Part shown: piece by piece, positions 1 through 11,360 of the stretch
How positions within the stretch are numbered: the stretch's first letter is position 1
Layout: the number at the start of each line of letters is the position of its first letter
Source of the DNA: Amaurobius ferox
Lineage: Eukaryota; Arthropoda; Arachnida; Araneae; Amaurobiidae
Direction of reading: 5' to 3'
Assembly (NCBI GenBank): GCA_951213105.1
Contig: OX578139.1
Coordinates: 70,598,754 to 70,662,753 of the forward strand
Length of the DNA stretch: 64,000 bases
Program-made: the position numbers and the translations under genes
The notes under the pieces: generated by a model
Told to the model about the DNA's origin: nothing
The model's database searches: none
The model's input: only the letters and a program-made list of their open reading frames with translations

Positions 1-420
1 CAACCGTTCATTTATAAAATATATTTTTACATCCATTTATTTATTATACAAATAAAAAAAAATAATAATAGATATTAACAACACATTTAATTTCATTCCG
101 TTGCCGAGCAACATGATATAAGATAGAATCTTCCTCATAAAATGCGAAATTAAATAGCCATTTTGATTTCTTTATACTTTACATCGTTGAGTAAAAGCTT
201 GTGAGAGATGAACCATGGAGGTAGATTTTTCCATTTAAATTCATGTTTCAAACAATTCGTGTTTTCCTATAGTGATTAATTAATGCAAAAATCCTGCACC
301 AAACTCGGAAATAAAGTTTTATTTCATTTTGGCGTTTAAAACAAACGATTTTCATCCTTTCCGTTTGGATAAACCACGGAGTTGGAGAGTAGATCTCCTA
401 AGAAAAAGTTCCGTTTTCCA

Positions 421-691
421 TTAATATCTCGACAACCCCTGGTCTTAGAAACTCGAAACTTGGACAAAAGTTATGGGGGGCTATTTCAAGGCTATCCACA
501 AAATTTTATTAAATTCGTTTCGGCCGTTTTCCCGTGATGATGAGACAAACGAAAATTTCGTTTTTTACTAATATATCGAGAACCACTGGTCGTAGAAACT
601 CAAAACACTGACTAAATTTTAAGTGGGGCTATTTCTAGGCTACCCACAAAATTTCATCAAATTCGGTTCAGCCGTTCTCCCGTGATGATGG

Positions 692-700
<9 letters not shown>
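421..700 (+). repeat. Two tandem ~140-bp units resembling a non-LTR element 3' tail
   Basis: Two similar units lie head to tail (about 421-545 and 565-700). Each starts near TAATATCTCGA, contains an ACTGGTC/CCTGGTC TAGAAACTC segment and ends with GCCGTT TCCCGTGATGATG. The second unit runs into a (ACAG)n tract. Short sequences of the type 'aaatttcat..aaattcggt' followed by a microsatellite are commonly the 3' tails of arthropod non-LTR retrotransposons or their SINE partners. That assignment is an inference because no coding sequence is attached. Confidence 0.5.
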
Positions 701-739
<39 letters not shown>

Positions 740-740
740 T
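694..740. repeat. (ACAG)n microsatellite
   Basis: About eleven near-perfect ACAG repeats follow directly on the tail-like repeat, which suggests they are the tail of that element rather than an independent tract. Confidence 0.9.
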
Positions 741-929
741 ATTTTCAATTTTATTTATATAGATAAACGACTGTTGGTGAATTGTTAGGCGTCAACATAC
801 AAAATTATTACCGAAAGTGTCTTGTATTATGCATGGAACGAACTAGATATACTAGAATAATATTTAGCGCTTTATCACATAATATTAGAAATGAGAAGTT
901 AGGCTTTTCACAAATAGTTAATACTTTTT

Positions 930-1414
930 TTAGTTATGTCATTTTTTTTATAATTTCATAAGGAAAAGTACAATATTTCGAAAACGGTTCAGGATAGCGG
1001 TCTAAAGTTTATGTCAATCGTTTTCTAATGAAAAATTACATACGGAATTATTTTTACGTAACATTTTTTTAAAGTTCTGACTTTTTGACGATTTTTTTAT
1101 CAATTTCATATGAAAATATGAGGGTCTTCCGAATATTCGATTGCATTTAAAAGTTTAAAATTAACAGACTCTCAATAATCACTGATTGTAATTTTCGTAC
1201 CAAATTCCGTTCGAGACGCTCCATTCCATTTGTAAAATATCGTTACCATAGAGGACCGGGCACACATACGTACATACAGACATCACCTCTGAAACGATCG
1301 ATTCGAGCCCAGAGATGCTTGACACGTACTCTTTCGTCAAAAATTTGAATTCGAGTTTTAGCCCCCGTCACAATACTTTCGCTATGCATAATACTATGTA
1401 TATAATGAAAGTAA
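930..1414 (-). mobile_element. Diverged left part of a hairpin-ended family A repeat
   Basis: Read on the minus strand, this begins with the family A left-end palindrome (an ACTTTC...GAAAGT hairpin near 1,378-1,412). It continues with the GACGGGG-like segment, the GAATTCGAGTTTT block, the conserved GATGTCTGTATGTACGTATGTGTG region and the 'gaaatttggtac' block. It is more diverged than the copies at 22-24 kb and 58-60 kb, and its right end is missing. Orientation is defined here by placing the palindrome at the left end. Confidence 0.7.
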
Positions 1415-1429
1415 AAATTAATAAATAAA

Positions 1430-1640
1430 GGAGAGGCTGTTAGACCTCTCTGTAAGAATTACTGAAGCGAATAAGCCTCTCTCTAAGAACTGAATAATAA
1501 GCCTCTCTGTAAGAACTGAATAATAAGCCTCTCTGTAAGAACTGAATAATTAGCCTCTCTGTAAGAACTGAATAATAAGCCTCTCTGTAAGAACTGAATA
1601 ATAAGTCTCTCAAAAGAACTCAATAATGAGCCTCTCTGCA
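1430..1640. repeat. 26-bp tandem repeat, about seven copies
   Basis: The unit GCCTCTCTGTAAGAAC TGAATAATAA is repeated almost perfectly between about 1,470 and 1,610, with decayed copies on both sides. No coding potential is apparent. It directly adjoins the hairpin end of the preceding family A fragment. Confidence 0.9.
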
Positions 1641-1711
1641 ATAAGTGAGCTAATCGCAATCAAATTTCGTACACATATTTTCCTGAGTATGCGGCTTCGA
1701 TTATTGAAGAT

Positions 1712-1763
1712 GTCTTATGTTATGTATTGATCTTATGTTATGTAGATGATCTTATGTTATGTA
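1712..1763. repeat. Three short direct repeats of TCTTATGTTATGTA
   Basis: Three exact copies of a 14-bp word are spaced about 19 bp apart. This is a small local tandem repeat with no other feature. Confidence 0.8.
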
Positions 1764-1769
1764 ATATCT

Positions 1770-2551
1770 ATTAGGGGCCAAAATTGCACATTTGGCATCT
1801 TTTCTATTTGAATTTCTATTTTAGGACCCTAGCAACGTTTCATACCGCCAAGTTTCGAATCCATAATTGACAAATTCATATTATACTTGAAAAGTTCAGC
1901 TCTACAGGACTCTGTAACTCAGTGACCAAGAAATCTGAATACTTGATACTCTTTCCCTTGTAAAACTGTCTCAAAGCAGAGATATAAAAAAAAAATGGTG
2001 TAGTAACACCTGAGGAAATATACCTTTAAAATGGCACTCTTCACGATGGTCGTTCCGACATTTTATTATTCAGTGTTGGCGCACTTACAGCCTTTACTAC
2101 TGAACTGATTTTTATGAATGATGGCGAATTTTGTATGTTATGGTAGGCAATACGCACTTTTCTTTTAAAACAAAAAGATACATTCTCTAAAGTAAAGTAT
2201 AATTTGCAAAAAGTTAAAGTATAAATATCAAAAAGTTAAAGCATAATTTGCAAAGCTATATTATTGTTACACAATCGTTTTATATCTGGCATACGATGAA
2301 AAAAGTAAAAAGGCGTAATAGATGGAACAAATTATTAAGAAATCTTTCCAAAATAGTTTTCTACCGTTGATCGAGGTTAAATCCTCATGCGCAGTGAGAA
2401 ATATTTGTGCTTTTTAAATTATTTTAAAGTTTGGAACCAGATTTCCAGAAAAGCAAACAATAAATTAATCTCAAAATAGGCTTAAAATTTTGCCCGTTAT
2501 AAGATCTCATTTTCAATTCAGTAGTGACCGTAATAACTACTAGTTTCAAAT
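1770..2551. other. AT-rich stretch without recognisable gene
   Basis: I see only short open frames and simple A/T-rich sequence. Two short direct repeats of AAAGTTAAAGTATAA occur near 2,195-2,250. Nothing supports a gene here. Confidence 0.6.
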
Positions 2552-2622
2552 TATGATATGGGGTGTTGTTGTTGTTGAGACCCAGACCGTCCGACCTACC
2601 AGAAAGGTATGATATTGGGGTG
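2552..2622 (-). mobile_element. 42-bp mini-insertion flanked by 14-15 bp target-site duplications
   Basis: The 42-bp insert (2,566-2,607) reads on the minus strand as CCTTTCTGGTAGGTCGGACG GTCTGGGTCTC followed by a (CAA)n tail. It is bounded by TATGATATGGGGTG (2,552-2,565) and TATGATATTGGGGTG (2,608-2,622), which differ by one base insertion. The CAA tail and the flanking duplication are what target-primed reverse transcription leaves, so the insert looks like an extremely short retroposed fragment. A sister copy lies at 32,569-32,620. Confidence 0.8.
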
Positions 2623-2717
2623 TGAAAGACCAATTTTAACTGCTATATGTTTATTTTCCGATCATAATTTTTCTTTACCCCTGTCATTTGACGGGCTATG
2701 TAGCCAGAGCCGTTTTT

Positions 2718-3487
2718 ACCATACACAAAGCAGGCAAATACTGGGAGTCGCAAATATTAGGTGATCCATTTCCTTTATTTCATCATCATTTCATGCAATT
2801 ATTTATAATAACTTTTATTACTCCCTTGCGGCACTTTTAGTCTTATCTTATCCTTCTGAGCAGAAAAGCATATAGCAATTTAAATGAGTTTTGAATATTT
2901 TGGAGGCGATACAATCCTATCAGAAATTAAACAAATTGTAAATCCAGATAGTTATGTTTAATTATAATGAAAATCATTAGTTAAAATATATCGACAAAAT
3001 TGAATTGCAAAAAGACGTGCCAGCGTGTAGTAGTTTATTTAACCCCGCCCATTTTTTTTCATCCATTGTTCTGTTTAGGAAATAGTGCTTATTTTCATAA
3101 TTTCAATAGATATGTAAAGTTCAGAATGTGCAAAGTTTTAATTAGATTATTTCATTCCAAATCACTATATCAGCAAGTAAAAAAGTGAACAGGGATGGAT
3201 AATTTCAAAACTTTTTATAACTTTTCGGTGAGGATATCGTATCGACATTTCTGCCATATCAACATTAAATTTTCATTTTACTCTATTTATGACCGAAGGG
3301 TAATTGGTCATTTTTTTAAAGGGCAATCATCTGGACAGTCATATATTAAGCCCTAAATAGATAACAGTTATCGCTCCACAGATCATGATATTGCTAAAAG
3401 AATAAAATGAAATATTTATGCCAACTATTAATATATACCGATAAAATTTCAATGGTATGTTTTATATGTAAAATCTTTTCGTTTAAT
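2718..3487 (+). repeat. Direct duplication, copy 1 (~770 bp)
   Basis: This segment matches 4,881-5,642 almost collinearly from ACACAAAGCAGGCAA at the start to TCTTTTCGTTTAAT at the end, with scattered substitutions and small indels. No protein-coding sequence is convincing in either copy. It may be two copies of an unknown repeat or a segmental duplication. After copy 1 the sequence runs into GAATAGAGTGCAGTTAGTT. After copy 2 a LINE follows, and a similar GAATAGAGTGTAGTTAGTT is met only at about 7,786. Confidence 0.85.
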
Positions 3488-4633
3488 CGTACGGCTGGTG
3501 AGGATTCTATGATTTTAAAAACACTGTACTGAATAGAGTGCAGTTAGTTAAAATAAGAAGAAAAATTACACTCGAAATCAATTAGTATGAGCTTAAACAA
3601 CGCTATTTATCATAAATAAAGCAACTGTTTAGAGTATGCATTTGTCATGATGAGTTCATAATTTAAACTAGGCACAACACTCTTTAAATTTGTACCTAAA
3701 TCATATTTTTCGCTATGTGGAGAACTTCTCTAATTTGCAGCTGATCTTTCGAAAAAGATGTTTCTCACATTCTAGTTAGAGGTAAAATAAACAGACGCTC
3801 CTTATTCCATTTTGTATTCCAAGCTTATAGCCCTTTAGCTATACGGTGCAAAGAACATTGTCAGAATTCAAAGATCTCACACATATTATTTCTAATTAAG
3901 GATATCTTTACGGCTGCAAAACCATTTTATACGCCAGAGTAGCAGTTTCTCTGTCTTTATGAATTTTAATTTTCCAAAAATTTTGAGTAAATGTGTGTGC
4001 AACTATGAATGAGTGGGCCTAGGGTGTGTTAGAATTTTGATTCTGTTGTGAATGGGACATGTGGTAATTTCTTCAAAAATTACAGTAAAATTGGATTTGC
4101 AACTATATTTTGTGGCATCTTTTTTAAGTAAGGTGTGTGTGTGTGTCGTAAATTGCATCTCCGATAAAACAGCGAGGGGTACGACTTTATGACCTGGTGC
4201 GGCACAAAGTATTGTTATGAAGGTATCCTCTGGAATCGGAAATGTGCACTCCGGATGCAAGAATGAGTCCGCCTTTCTGTATAACTAAACACGTTATTCA
4301 CAAGTAGAGAACGGGCTAGAATTTTTCCAGAAGAGTAAATACTCCCTGACTTGATTTAAAGGCGTATTTCGCTTTTCAGGGGAGTACTTTTTAACAAATG
4401 TACAATTACCCTCAAATTTCCAGATATTTATTAAATTTACAAAATACATTGTATATCTGATAGCACAATTAATATGCCTTATATACATTTTGAAATGAGT
4501 TTAAAATGTTTAATTTGTGATCAAAAAAACATATTTTTTCTTTTTGTTTACAAAATCAATGCGTAGAAATACGCATTACTTAATTTATAAAGAGTATTTG
4601 CTTATTTTATAGCGGAAATACGCATATAGAGGC
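3488..4633. other. Unassigned AT-rich sequence between the duplicated segments
   Basis: Only short open frames occur here, with a short (GT)n run at about 4,134-4,146. No gene or complete element is recognisable. Confidence 0.55.
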
Positions 4634-4805
4634 GTTATCTGGATCTCTGTTCACAAGCACAAAGTAAACAGGAACAATATACAATCAAATAGTACTTACA
4701 TGTTCCACTAATTTCACAAAATAAGCGATATTATTCTCAAAATGCTTACGAAAATACTTTCATAAAACTGTTGCTACTATTCTCAAAACGTTGATAAAAG
4801 TCACA
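4634..4805 (-). mobile_element. Decayed LTR fragment related to the solo LTR at 57.6-58.0 kb
   Basis: The reverse complement matches about 57,828-57,985: 'cgttttgagaata' blocks, 'aatatcgcttatt', 'gaaattagtgga', and 'tttactttgtgcttgtgaa' occur in the same order. The matched part is the 3' half of the candidate LTR. Similarity is clear but interrupted, so this is an old fragment. Confidence 0.6.
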
Positions 4806-4880
4806 GTTCACTATATCTCGTATTTTGTAAATTCTTCAGCTAAACTCCAACAGAGTGATGAGTAGTTTTATAGTCTGTCT

Positions 4881-5642
4881 ACCGTACACAAAGCAGGCAA
4901 TTTCTGGGATTCGCAATTATTCAGGGATGCATTTCCTTTATCTCATCATCATTTCATGTAATTATTTATAATAGGTTTTATTACTCCCCTGCGTCACTTT
5001 CCGTCTTATCCTTCTGAGCAGAAAAGCATATAGCAATTTAAATGAGTTTTGAATATTTTGGAAGCGATACAATCCTATCAGAAATTAAACTAATTGTAAA
5101 TCCAGATAATTATGTTCAATTATAAGGAAAATCATTAATTAAAATATATTGATAAAATGTAATTGTTAAAAGACGTGCTAATATGAAGCAATAGGATATT
5201 TAGCCACGCCCATTTTTCATCCATTGTTCTCTCTACGAAATAGAGTTTATATTCTTATTTTCAATAAATATGTAAAATTGGGAGTGTGCAAAGTTTTAAT
5301 TATATGATTTCATTCCGAATCACTATATCAGCAAGCAAAAATGTGACCTGGGATAATTTCAAAACTTTTTACAACTTTTCGGTGAAGATTTCGTATCGAC
5401 ATTTCTGCCATATCAACTTTAAATTTTCATTTTACTTTATTTATGACCGAATGGTCATTGATCATTTTTTTAGAAAGGCAATCATCTGGACAGTCATATA
5501 TTAAGCCTTAAATAGATAACAGTTATCGCTCCACAGATTATAATTTTGATAAAAAAGTAAAATAAAATATTCATGCCGACTATTAATATGTACCGATATT
5601 ATTCGAATGGTAAGTTTTATATATAAAATCTTTTCGTTTAAT
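4881..5642 (+). repeat. Direct duplication, copy 2 (~760 bp)
   Basis: Partner of 2,718-3,487; the two starts are 2,163 bp apart. Similarity stops abruptly after CTTTTCGTTTAAT, where the 5' part of a LINE begins. The junction may be an insertion point. Confidence 0.85.
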
Positions 5643-5806
5643 GAGACGTCTGAGATTCGGATTCATTCGGGGAATTTCGGATTCGAAACTCCGCGAGTGG
5701 ACACTACGTTAAACAGTCGCACTTCTTTGAGCTCCTACATTCTCGCTTTCTACGATTTTTGTAGTGTACTTATACTTGGGCATGTGATATCCAGTAGTGA
5801 TAAAGC

Positions 5807-7491
5807 ATGTCGGGTAAAAGTGAAATTATTTCTACATCTGTTCGGATGGATTCTTCCACCTCTTATTCGCCATCTTCATCGAAGGAACCTGTTGCTTCCC
5901 ACGCCGATGCTCCCACTGCTACCACTAGCACTGCCAGGAGGAAAAGCCTCCGCAGCTCATGTCTGAAGAAACTTGGTATTAAATATCCTAATCATCTGGA
6001 ATCAACGATAGCAAGTCATCTTCTCGGCTATGATTTCCTCATCAGCAAGCTTGACAAAGAGATTGAAAAGGGCGACATCCCGTATGAAGAAGCAGCCATG
6101 CTGAACAGACTCCTAACAGGTACTATTGCTGATTCCTCTCTGTTAGCCAGCCACCCTGATTATGATACCCTTACGACTAGAGACACGTTCAAAATTATCG
6201 GAAAATGTCCTCGGAAATTGGTAAAGTACCCGAACCCACCCTTTATGAAAACTACAAACATGAATTCTTTAACATTCTTGAGGGCTTTTCCCAACCAAAT
6301 CATAAAAAACCTAAACTTGCCGAAGATGTTGTTGAGGCCCAAACTGATTATATTCCAATCTCAAATAATTTTGAAAATCTTAATTCTGTCTCAGTCGACA
6401 TGACTGATGACCCCCCCCCCTTTATGTAAAAGTTGCTTCAGTCTATGTGGACTCCTCAATTAATTGGGGTGCCCTCATCCCTGAACTTAACAAATTTCTT
6501 GCTAATTATGTGACTGGCCTTCTACTGGGAAGGGTGATCAAGATCACTCCTGGAACCGTTGAGGATTTCGGGAAGGTTCAAGATTACTTGACCCGGGAGA
6601 AGATACCCTTCAGCTCTATAAATCTTAAAAGTGACCGTCCCAAAAATATAGTTATTAAAGGTCTTCCTACTAACACCGATATTGAAGAAATAAAATCTGC
6701 CCTTCTTGCCAAAGTCTTCCAAATAAACCGTATCTCCCAGCTTAAAAATCGCCGCGACAAATCCCCCCTCCCCATCTTCTTGGTCGGTCTTATGCCCTCT
6801 GAGAACTGGGAGAGGATTCTCGAAATTGACAACCTCCTTTATCTTCAGGTAAAAGTACAAAATTTTGTATCCAAAGGCTTCAAAATGTGCTATAATTGTC
6901 AAATGTTCAACCACCATAGCGACCAGTGCTCGCTCCCATCCCGCTGCCTAAAGTGTGGTGAAGGCCACCCCCACTCGCGATTGTATTAAAGTAGAGATAG
7001 CCCGGCCAAATGCGCCCACTGCGGTGGAGATCACCCTGCAAATTTTTGGAAATGTCCCCAAAACCCCTGGAACAGAAATAAGCCACAGGTAGCAAGCCAT
7101 TTTACTCAAAATTCTCAAACCTCAAACGTCCCCTCCCGGCCTTGACCCTGTTAATTTCCCTTCCCTGCCCACTAAAACTCGAACCACCCAGGAAACCCAG
7201 GCATGCTCCGAGACGGCCTCAGGTTCAGCCGGAGAGAGCATTGCCCAAGTGCTCCCTGAACAAATTATTCACCCCAATAACTCTGATTCTGCTAATTCCA
7301 CCTCAAACTCTTTTTTCCAATTCCTTAAGTTCTTCCAAGAAATGGAACGTCCATTCAACCTTTCAAATATTCAAAATCTCTTCCAAAAACTTACTGAAAT
7401 CCTAAAATCAAACGACGATCCTCTAAATAAACTCTTTCATATTGTTAATTTAATTTCCGACCTTCAAAAACCTCAAACCCCCCTAAATTAA
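5807..7491 (+). pseudogene. LINE ORF1, zinc-knuckle nucleic-acid-binding protein, frameshifted
   Basis: In a working element this protein packages the RNA. Translation from ATG 5,807 gives a Ser/Thr-rich N-terminus, then a frame change near 6,205 and a poly-C run with a stop at about 6,411-6,429. The next frame (6,447-6,989) contains a stretch with the layout of the PRE_C2HC domain, then CCHC knuckles CYNCQMFNHHSDQC and CLKCGEGH. A frame slip in a C-run near 6,966 breaks the second knuckle. A third knuckle, CAHCGGDHPANFWKC, is read from about 7,010. An Asn/Gln-rich C-terminal tail ends at 7,491. At least three frameshifts make it non-functional as read. Domain order and knuckle spacing fit the transposon X-element type of gag. 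Confidence 0.8.
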
Positions 7492-7499
7492 AATTATTC

Positions 7500-7570
7500 T
7501 TTTAATTTTCTAGCTGGCTTCAGAAAGGGTCCCAATACTAACATTGTAATCTTCATCTCTCCTCTCTTGA
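7500..7570 (+). pseudogene. Remnant of LINE reverse transcriptase
   Basis: A short in-frame stretch reads AGFRKGPNTNIVIF, which resembles the conserved GFRxGxST segment of LINE reverse transcriptases. The endonuclease that should lie between ORF1 and this motif is absent, and so are the catalytic motifs after it. It is therefore either the edge of an internal deletion or a chance match. It rests on one motif. Confidence 0.4.
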
Positions 7571-7870
7571 CGACGCAGCTTTTCCATTGGCTCCAGCTCT
7601 TACTCCCGCCCACTTTATGCTTTCCTCAACTATATTGCACTCAACTAATGCCAAACTCTCAGATACGAAGACGCACTACTGGAGATTAAAGCGCACTAGC
7701 GCTAGACGCTCCGCTGACTCTCGACCTACTGTGGACAATGAGAAGCCTGAACAGCTCCACTTGTGTAATTTCAAGAACCCTGGAATGAATAGAGTGTAGT
7801 TAGTTGAGGTCAATTTATTTTCACATGGGCATGGGAAAATATCCGTGAGAACGCTCAGCACCTAAAAACA

Positions 7871-9050
7871 AAAAGTCAAATATCTTATATTTCAAAGGGG
7901 GCTTTGGCCAGTAATAGAGCCGGAAGCCGTAGTTTATATATTTACTGGACCAATTACAGACTGGAGCACCTTATAGAGGGGGTAGAGATGGAGATAAACT
8001 TTGAACTTAAATTTGGAATCGAGAGTGGGAGTTTTGACTGTGCGCAAGGTCGCGAGTGCGACGATCGAGTACGGATCCCCCCGGACGGACCCGCAGCGAG
8101 CAGCCGACAAGTTCGGGGTCTGCAGTGATGACTGAGGTAGGACAATTCCTTATACGTATTTTGCACGATGGTCATTGTGGCGTTCTCTCTCTCTCTCCCC
8201 CTCTCTCTGATTTAAGTTCAGCTAGGATCAGGAATATTAAAAGTTCTTGAATTAAATTCTGGTTGTGGGAAATGCATTTCACATATAAAGTAAAAAGTGA
8301 TAAAAGAAATTTGAAGCACTGGAATTAAATATTATAAGTCGGAGATTTATCCTATAAGTAAAGTGGGATGGATAAGGTGTTATTAATAATGGTTTTCAGA
8401 ATATAAATACATAATTATAGAATTGACGGGTTGTTATGAGTAAAGGAATATTAAACAATAAATGTGTAATTGTAGAACTGATGAGATGTTAGTATTAATG
8501 GAATTTACAGAATAAATGTTTTTTTGTTATTGTTTAAAATCTGTCTCTTCATTTTAATTTCTTGTACAATGCATGTTAATTTACTTCCCTTTGCGAAAGC
8601 GGCCTTCTTCGCGTCCTTACCGGACGTGTGGTTTTCCACATATCAATTTTAGTGCCTTAAGACCAGTTATGTGCCGAAATTTAAATTTTAATGAAGAGAA
8701 TAAATATAATTGGAATTAATAAAAATGAAAATATTGAATAAAATTTTTTCGTGTGAAAAAAGGATTAAATTAAACAAAGAATTTTGTAAGTAAAATTAAG
8801 AAAATGTATTTTACAGAATGAGAATGGAGCAAAGAAAGAAATCATTATGTGTTCTTAATGAGGCATGCTGTATTCGAAAATATAATTAATAGCAAACTAA
8901 AAATTTTTAAGATATTTTTGGATTATGTAAATATTGGTGTAATATTTTAGGAGTTTATTGTGATGTTAAAGTATTTGCATGTGTAGATCGTGAAATGATT
9001 AGAATTATGTGTTTTGAATTAATGTGATATTGTATTTAAATATTTTGGGG
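7871..9050 (+). other. Candidate 5' LTR/leader region of the gypsy-type element
   Basis: This segment lies immediately upstream of the gag remnant. It has a GC-richer block (8,030-8,140), a TATA-like GTTTATATATTTA near 7,933, a pyrimidine run (8,185-8,212) and AATAAA signals near 8,457 and 8,509. That composition suits an LTR plus untranslated leader, but I could not match it to a second LTR downstream of 14,900 and could not identify a primer-binding site. The call rests on position. Confidence 0.3.
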
Positions 9051-9114
9051 GAAGATTTAGAAGTGCAAGAACAGAAAATAATTTCGGGTATAGAATTTTT
9101 TGAGAAAGTGCAAT

Positions 9115-9750
9115 TTAAAATGGCAGAAGGCGGAGAGAATCTCCTCCAACAACGATGAGTAGGATACCCGGAATAATGTATTTATTAGGATAATGCAACG
9201 GCATGGAAATTGACGTAGAAATTTTTTTATTAGTTCAACGCTCCCAGTAGCTTAGGGAATTGGTCAGAGGAGGAGAAGCTAGCAATCGTCAAATCCCGGT
9301 TAAGAGGGAATGCAAGGAAATTTTATATTGGGTCCCAGGATCTAAGAAGAAAGACATCATTTGAAAAATTTAAAGACAAATTACTAGAGTTTTTTTACAG
9401 AAAAACCTAATATAACTGCTAACTAAATCCTCTTCACTACCGCAAAACAATCACAAGGGGAACAATTAAACAGCTTGCACACAGGATCACAATACTCACT
9501 TTAAATTACATTGGTAACACTGAATACAATGAATCAACACAACAGATTATAGATAAATTACGTTTAAGCAAATTTTTAGAGGCAGTGACAACTGAATTCC
9601 AAAAAGAGATCATTAAAGCAAATGCGCAAAATTTTGATGAGGCAGTAAAAAGTGCTACAAACTTGGAGCAGGCAAATTTAGCAGCGATGACTGCAAATGT
9701 AAATAGTACCACATATAAACAAGAAATCGGGACACTTTTCCCCAGATTTT
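9115..9750 (+). pseudogene. Gypsy gag (capsid) remnant
   Basis: Successive plus-strand frames read GNWSEEEKLAIVKSRLRG (near 9,256), then FEKFKDKLLEFFY (near 9,360), then after stops LRLSKFLEAVTTEFQKEI followed by FDEAVKSATNLEQA (9,560-9,680). The spacing and helical character match the Retrotrans_gag capsid region, which assembles the particle. Stops near 9,405-9,450 break it. It is followed 90 bp later by a zinc knuckle. Confidence 0.65.
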
Positions 9751-10330
9751 AAATTCTATAACACAAGAGATTACCGCATTAAAAATTAAAGAGAATGGAC
9801 AAATTCCCACGACACAACCAAACAAAATTTTAACATGCCATTATTGTAATAAACAGGGACATTTCATGGGAGAGTGCCGAATCTATACAGCGGATAAATT
9901 TAAGCAAATCATAAACAACTCGAGAACACATTGGAATAACCAAATACAGTCTCTTCCCCACTCATTTCCAATCCATTCGTATGACGATCAGCGAACTTAC
10001 ACTTCCTATCCGGACACATATGATTACAGGCGAAACGACGCCCCTTCTAGAGAGTATCATGAAAACAGAAACGACTGCGTATCACCCACTCCACAAAATA
10101 GATTTTCAAGAGAGCGCTATAATAGGGAGGATTCAAACCAAAACATCAAGAGAACGCTATAATAGGGAGGATTCAAACTAAACAGAAACCGGGAAATGGG
10201 TTCGCAAAGAAATTACGGGAGAGAAAGATACAACAATTACAAATACAACATTTGGATATAGAAACTTCCCTAGTACAAGAGAGAATTTAAACTGATTTTG
10301 GGAGTCTTAGAAAATAATAGAAGGACAGAG
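9751..10330 (+). pseudogene. Gag nucleocapsid: CCHC zinc knuckle and Arg/Asn/Tyr-rich tail
   Basis: A canonical CX2CX4HX4C knuckle, CHYCNKQGHFMGEC, lies at about 9,835-9,876. The following frame (from ATG 9,866) is rich in Arg, Asn and Tyr, as in RNA-binding gag tails. An internal ~40-bp direct duplication (about 10,107-10,180, word CGCTATAATAGGGAGGATTC) repeats ERYNREDSN in the protein. A stop ends the frame before the protease. Confidence 0.7.
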
Positions 10331-10391
10331 CAGAATTACAGGGTAAGATCCCCGAAAAAATGAAATTCCTGTACAGAAAGAAAATAAGAAA

Positions 10392-11360
10392 TTGGAAAGT
10401 CAAAACGATATAATTACTGAAAAACAGGAGGAAACAATTGCATCTGTAGGAGAGCAAAATGAAAAGACAGATTTGTCGACAATAATACTCGTAGCTCAAT
10501 TTAGAGAGGTACAAAGTGAATTTATGATAGACTCTGGAACGAGTATCAGTGTAATATCCTTAGAATTATTCAATGAAGTTAAAGATAATGTAAAAATTAA
10601 ATATGTGTATAGGAGTGGGACAATTTCGACTTTGACGGGACACAATATTGATTATATAAAAACGGTGGCAATTCCATTCAAAATACAGGGAAAGCAATTC
10701 AGGCACATTTTTTTTGTCACGACAGCAAAATTTATAAAAAAATACAATAGGATCTTGGGTTTTAACTTTTTGCAGAAAAAACAGGCGGTTTTAGATACAC
10801 GGAAAAACATTCCGAAGATAGGCGACATGGAAATAGTTTTGAATTCTGATAGGCAAATATACAGACAAATAAACAATATAGTACAAGAAAAACCGAACCT
10901 AATTAAAATTGTAAGAAAGGTACAAATTAAACCTAAAGCGAGGGAGAATATTTTAGTATATAGTGAGGAAAATTTGGAAGAGGGGACAGAGGTTTTGTTC
11001 GAACCGAAAGAAAAGTCATACATTGAAATGAATTATGGGGTATATCACATAAATGATAACGAAATTAAAATTAAGAACGACACGAATTCGGCAATTACAT
11101 TGTATAAAAATATGGGTTTAGGGAGTATTACAACAGATTTTACAATACAACAACAGGACGTTAAGGAACCTGAAATTAGGGAACGGACACCGAAATACGA
11201 AGAAATAATACATTTAATAGAGGCTAAACCAGAGATAATTGCAGAGAGAAAAAAATATTTGAAAACAGAGGATTTTAAAATTGACCACATGGACCCAAAC
11301 ACAAATAGGATTTTCTTAAATTTGTTATGCAATACGCAGACGTATTTTCTAAATCGTTAA
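10392..11360 (+). pseudogene. Gypsy aspartic protease and pol N-terminal region
   Basis: The 322-residue open frame contains the retroviral-type protease active-site motif FMIDSGTSISVIS (about residues 46-58) and a downstream ILGFNFL flap-end motif. The protease would cleave the Gag-Pol polyprotein. The rest of the frame leads into reverse transcriptase, and the reverse transcriptase frame starts at 11,327 with a 34-bp overlap in a different frame. The frame itself is open, but with the flanking frameshifts it cannot form a normal polyprotein. Confidence 0.75.

Larger units (their letters stand above)
5644..7870 (+). mobile_element. Internally deleted LINE (Jockey/X-element-like)
   Basis: A 5' leader (5,644-5,806) precedes a broken ORF1. 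A few codons of a reverse transcriptase follow near 7,510-7,570, and most of ORF2 is missing. The zinc-knuckle ORF1 followed by ORF2 is the normal order for Jockey-type non-LTR elements. The 3' end is not clear: a GAATAGAGTGTAGTTAGTT word near 7,786 is shared with the site after duplication copy 1. I found no poly(A) tail or clean target-site duplication, so the outer limits are approximate. Confidence 0.6.

Noticed and set aside
1430..1640. CRISPR-like array
   Set aside because: The 26-bp units are contiguous without spacers, and the window is clearly eukaryotic.
5286..5504. 72-codon frame in the duplicated segment
   Set aside because: The corresponding frame in the other copy is not maintained and no domain is visible.
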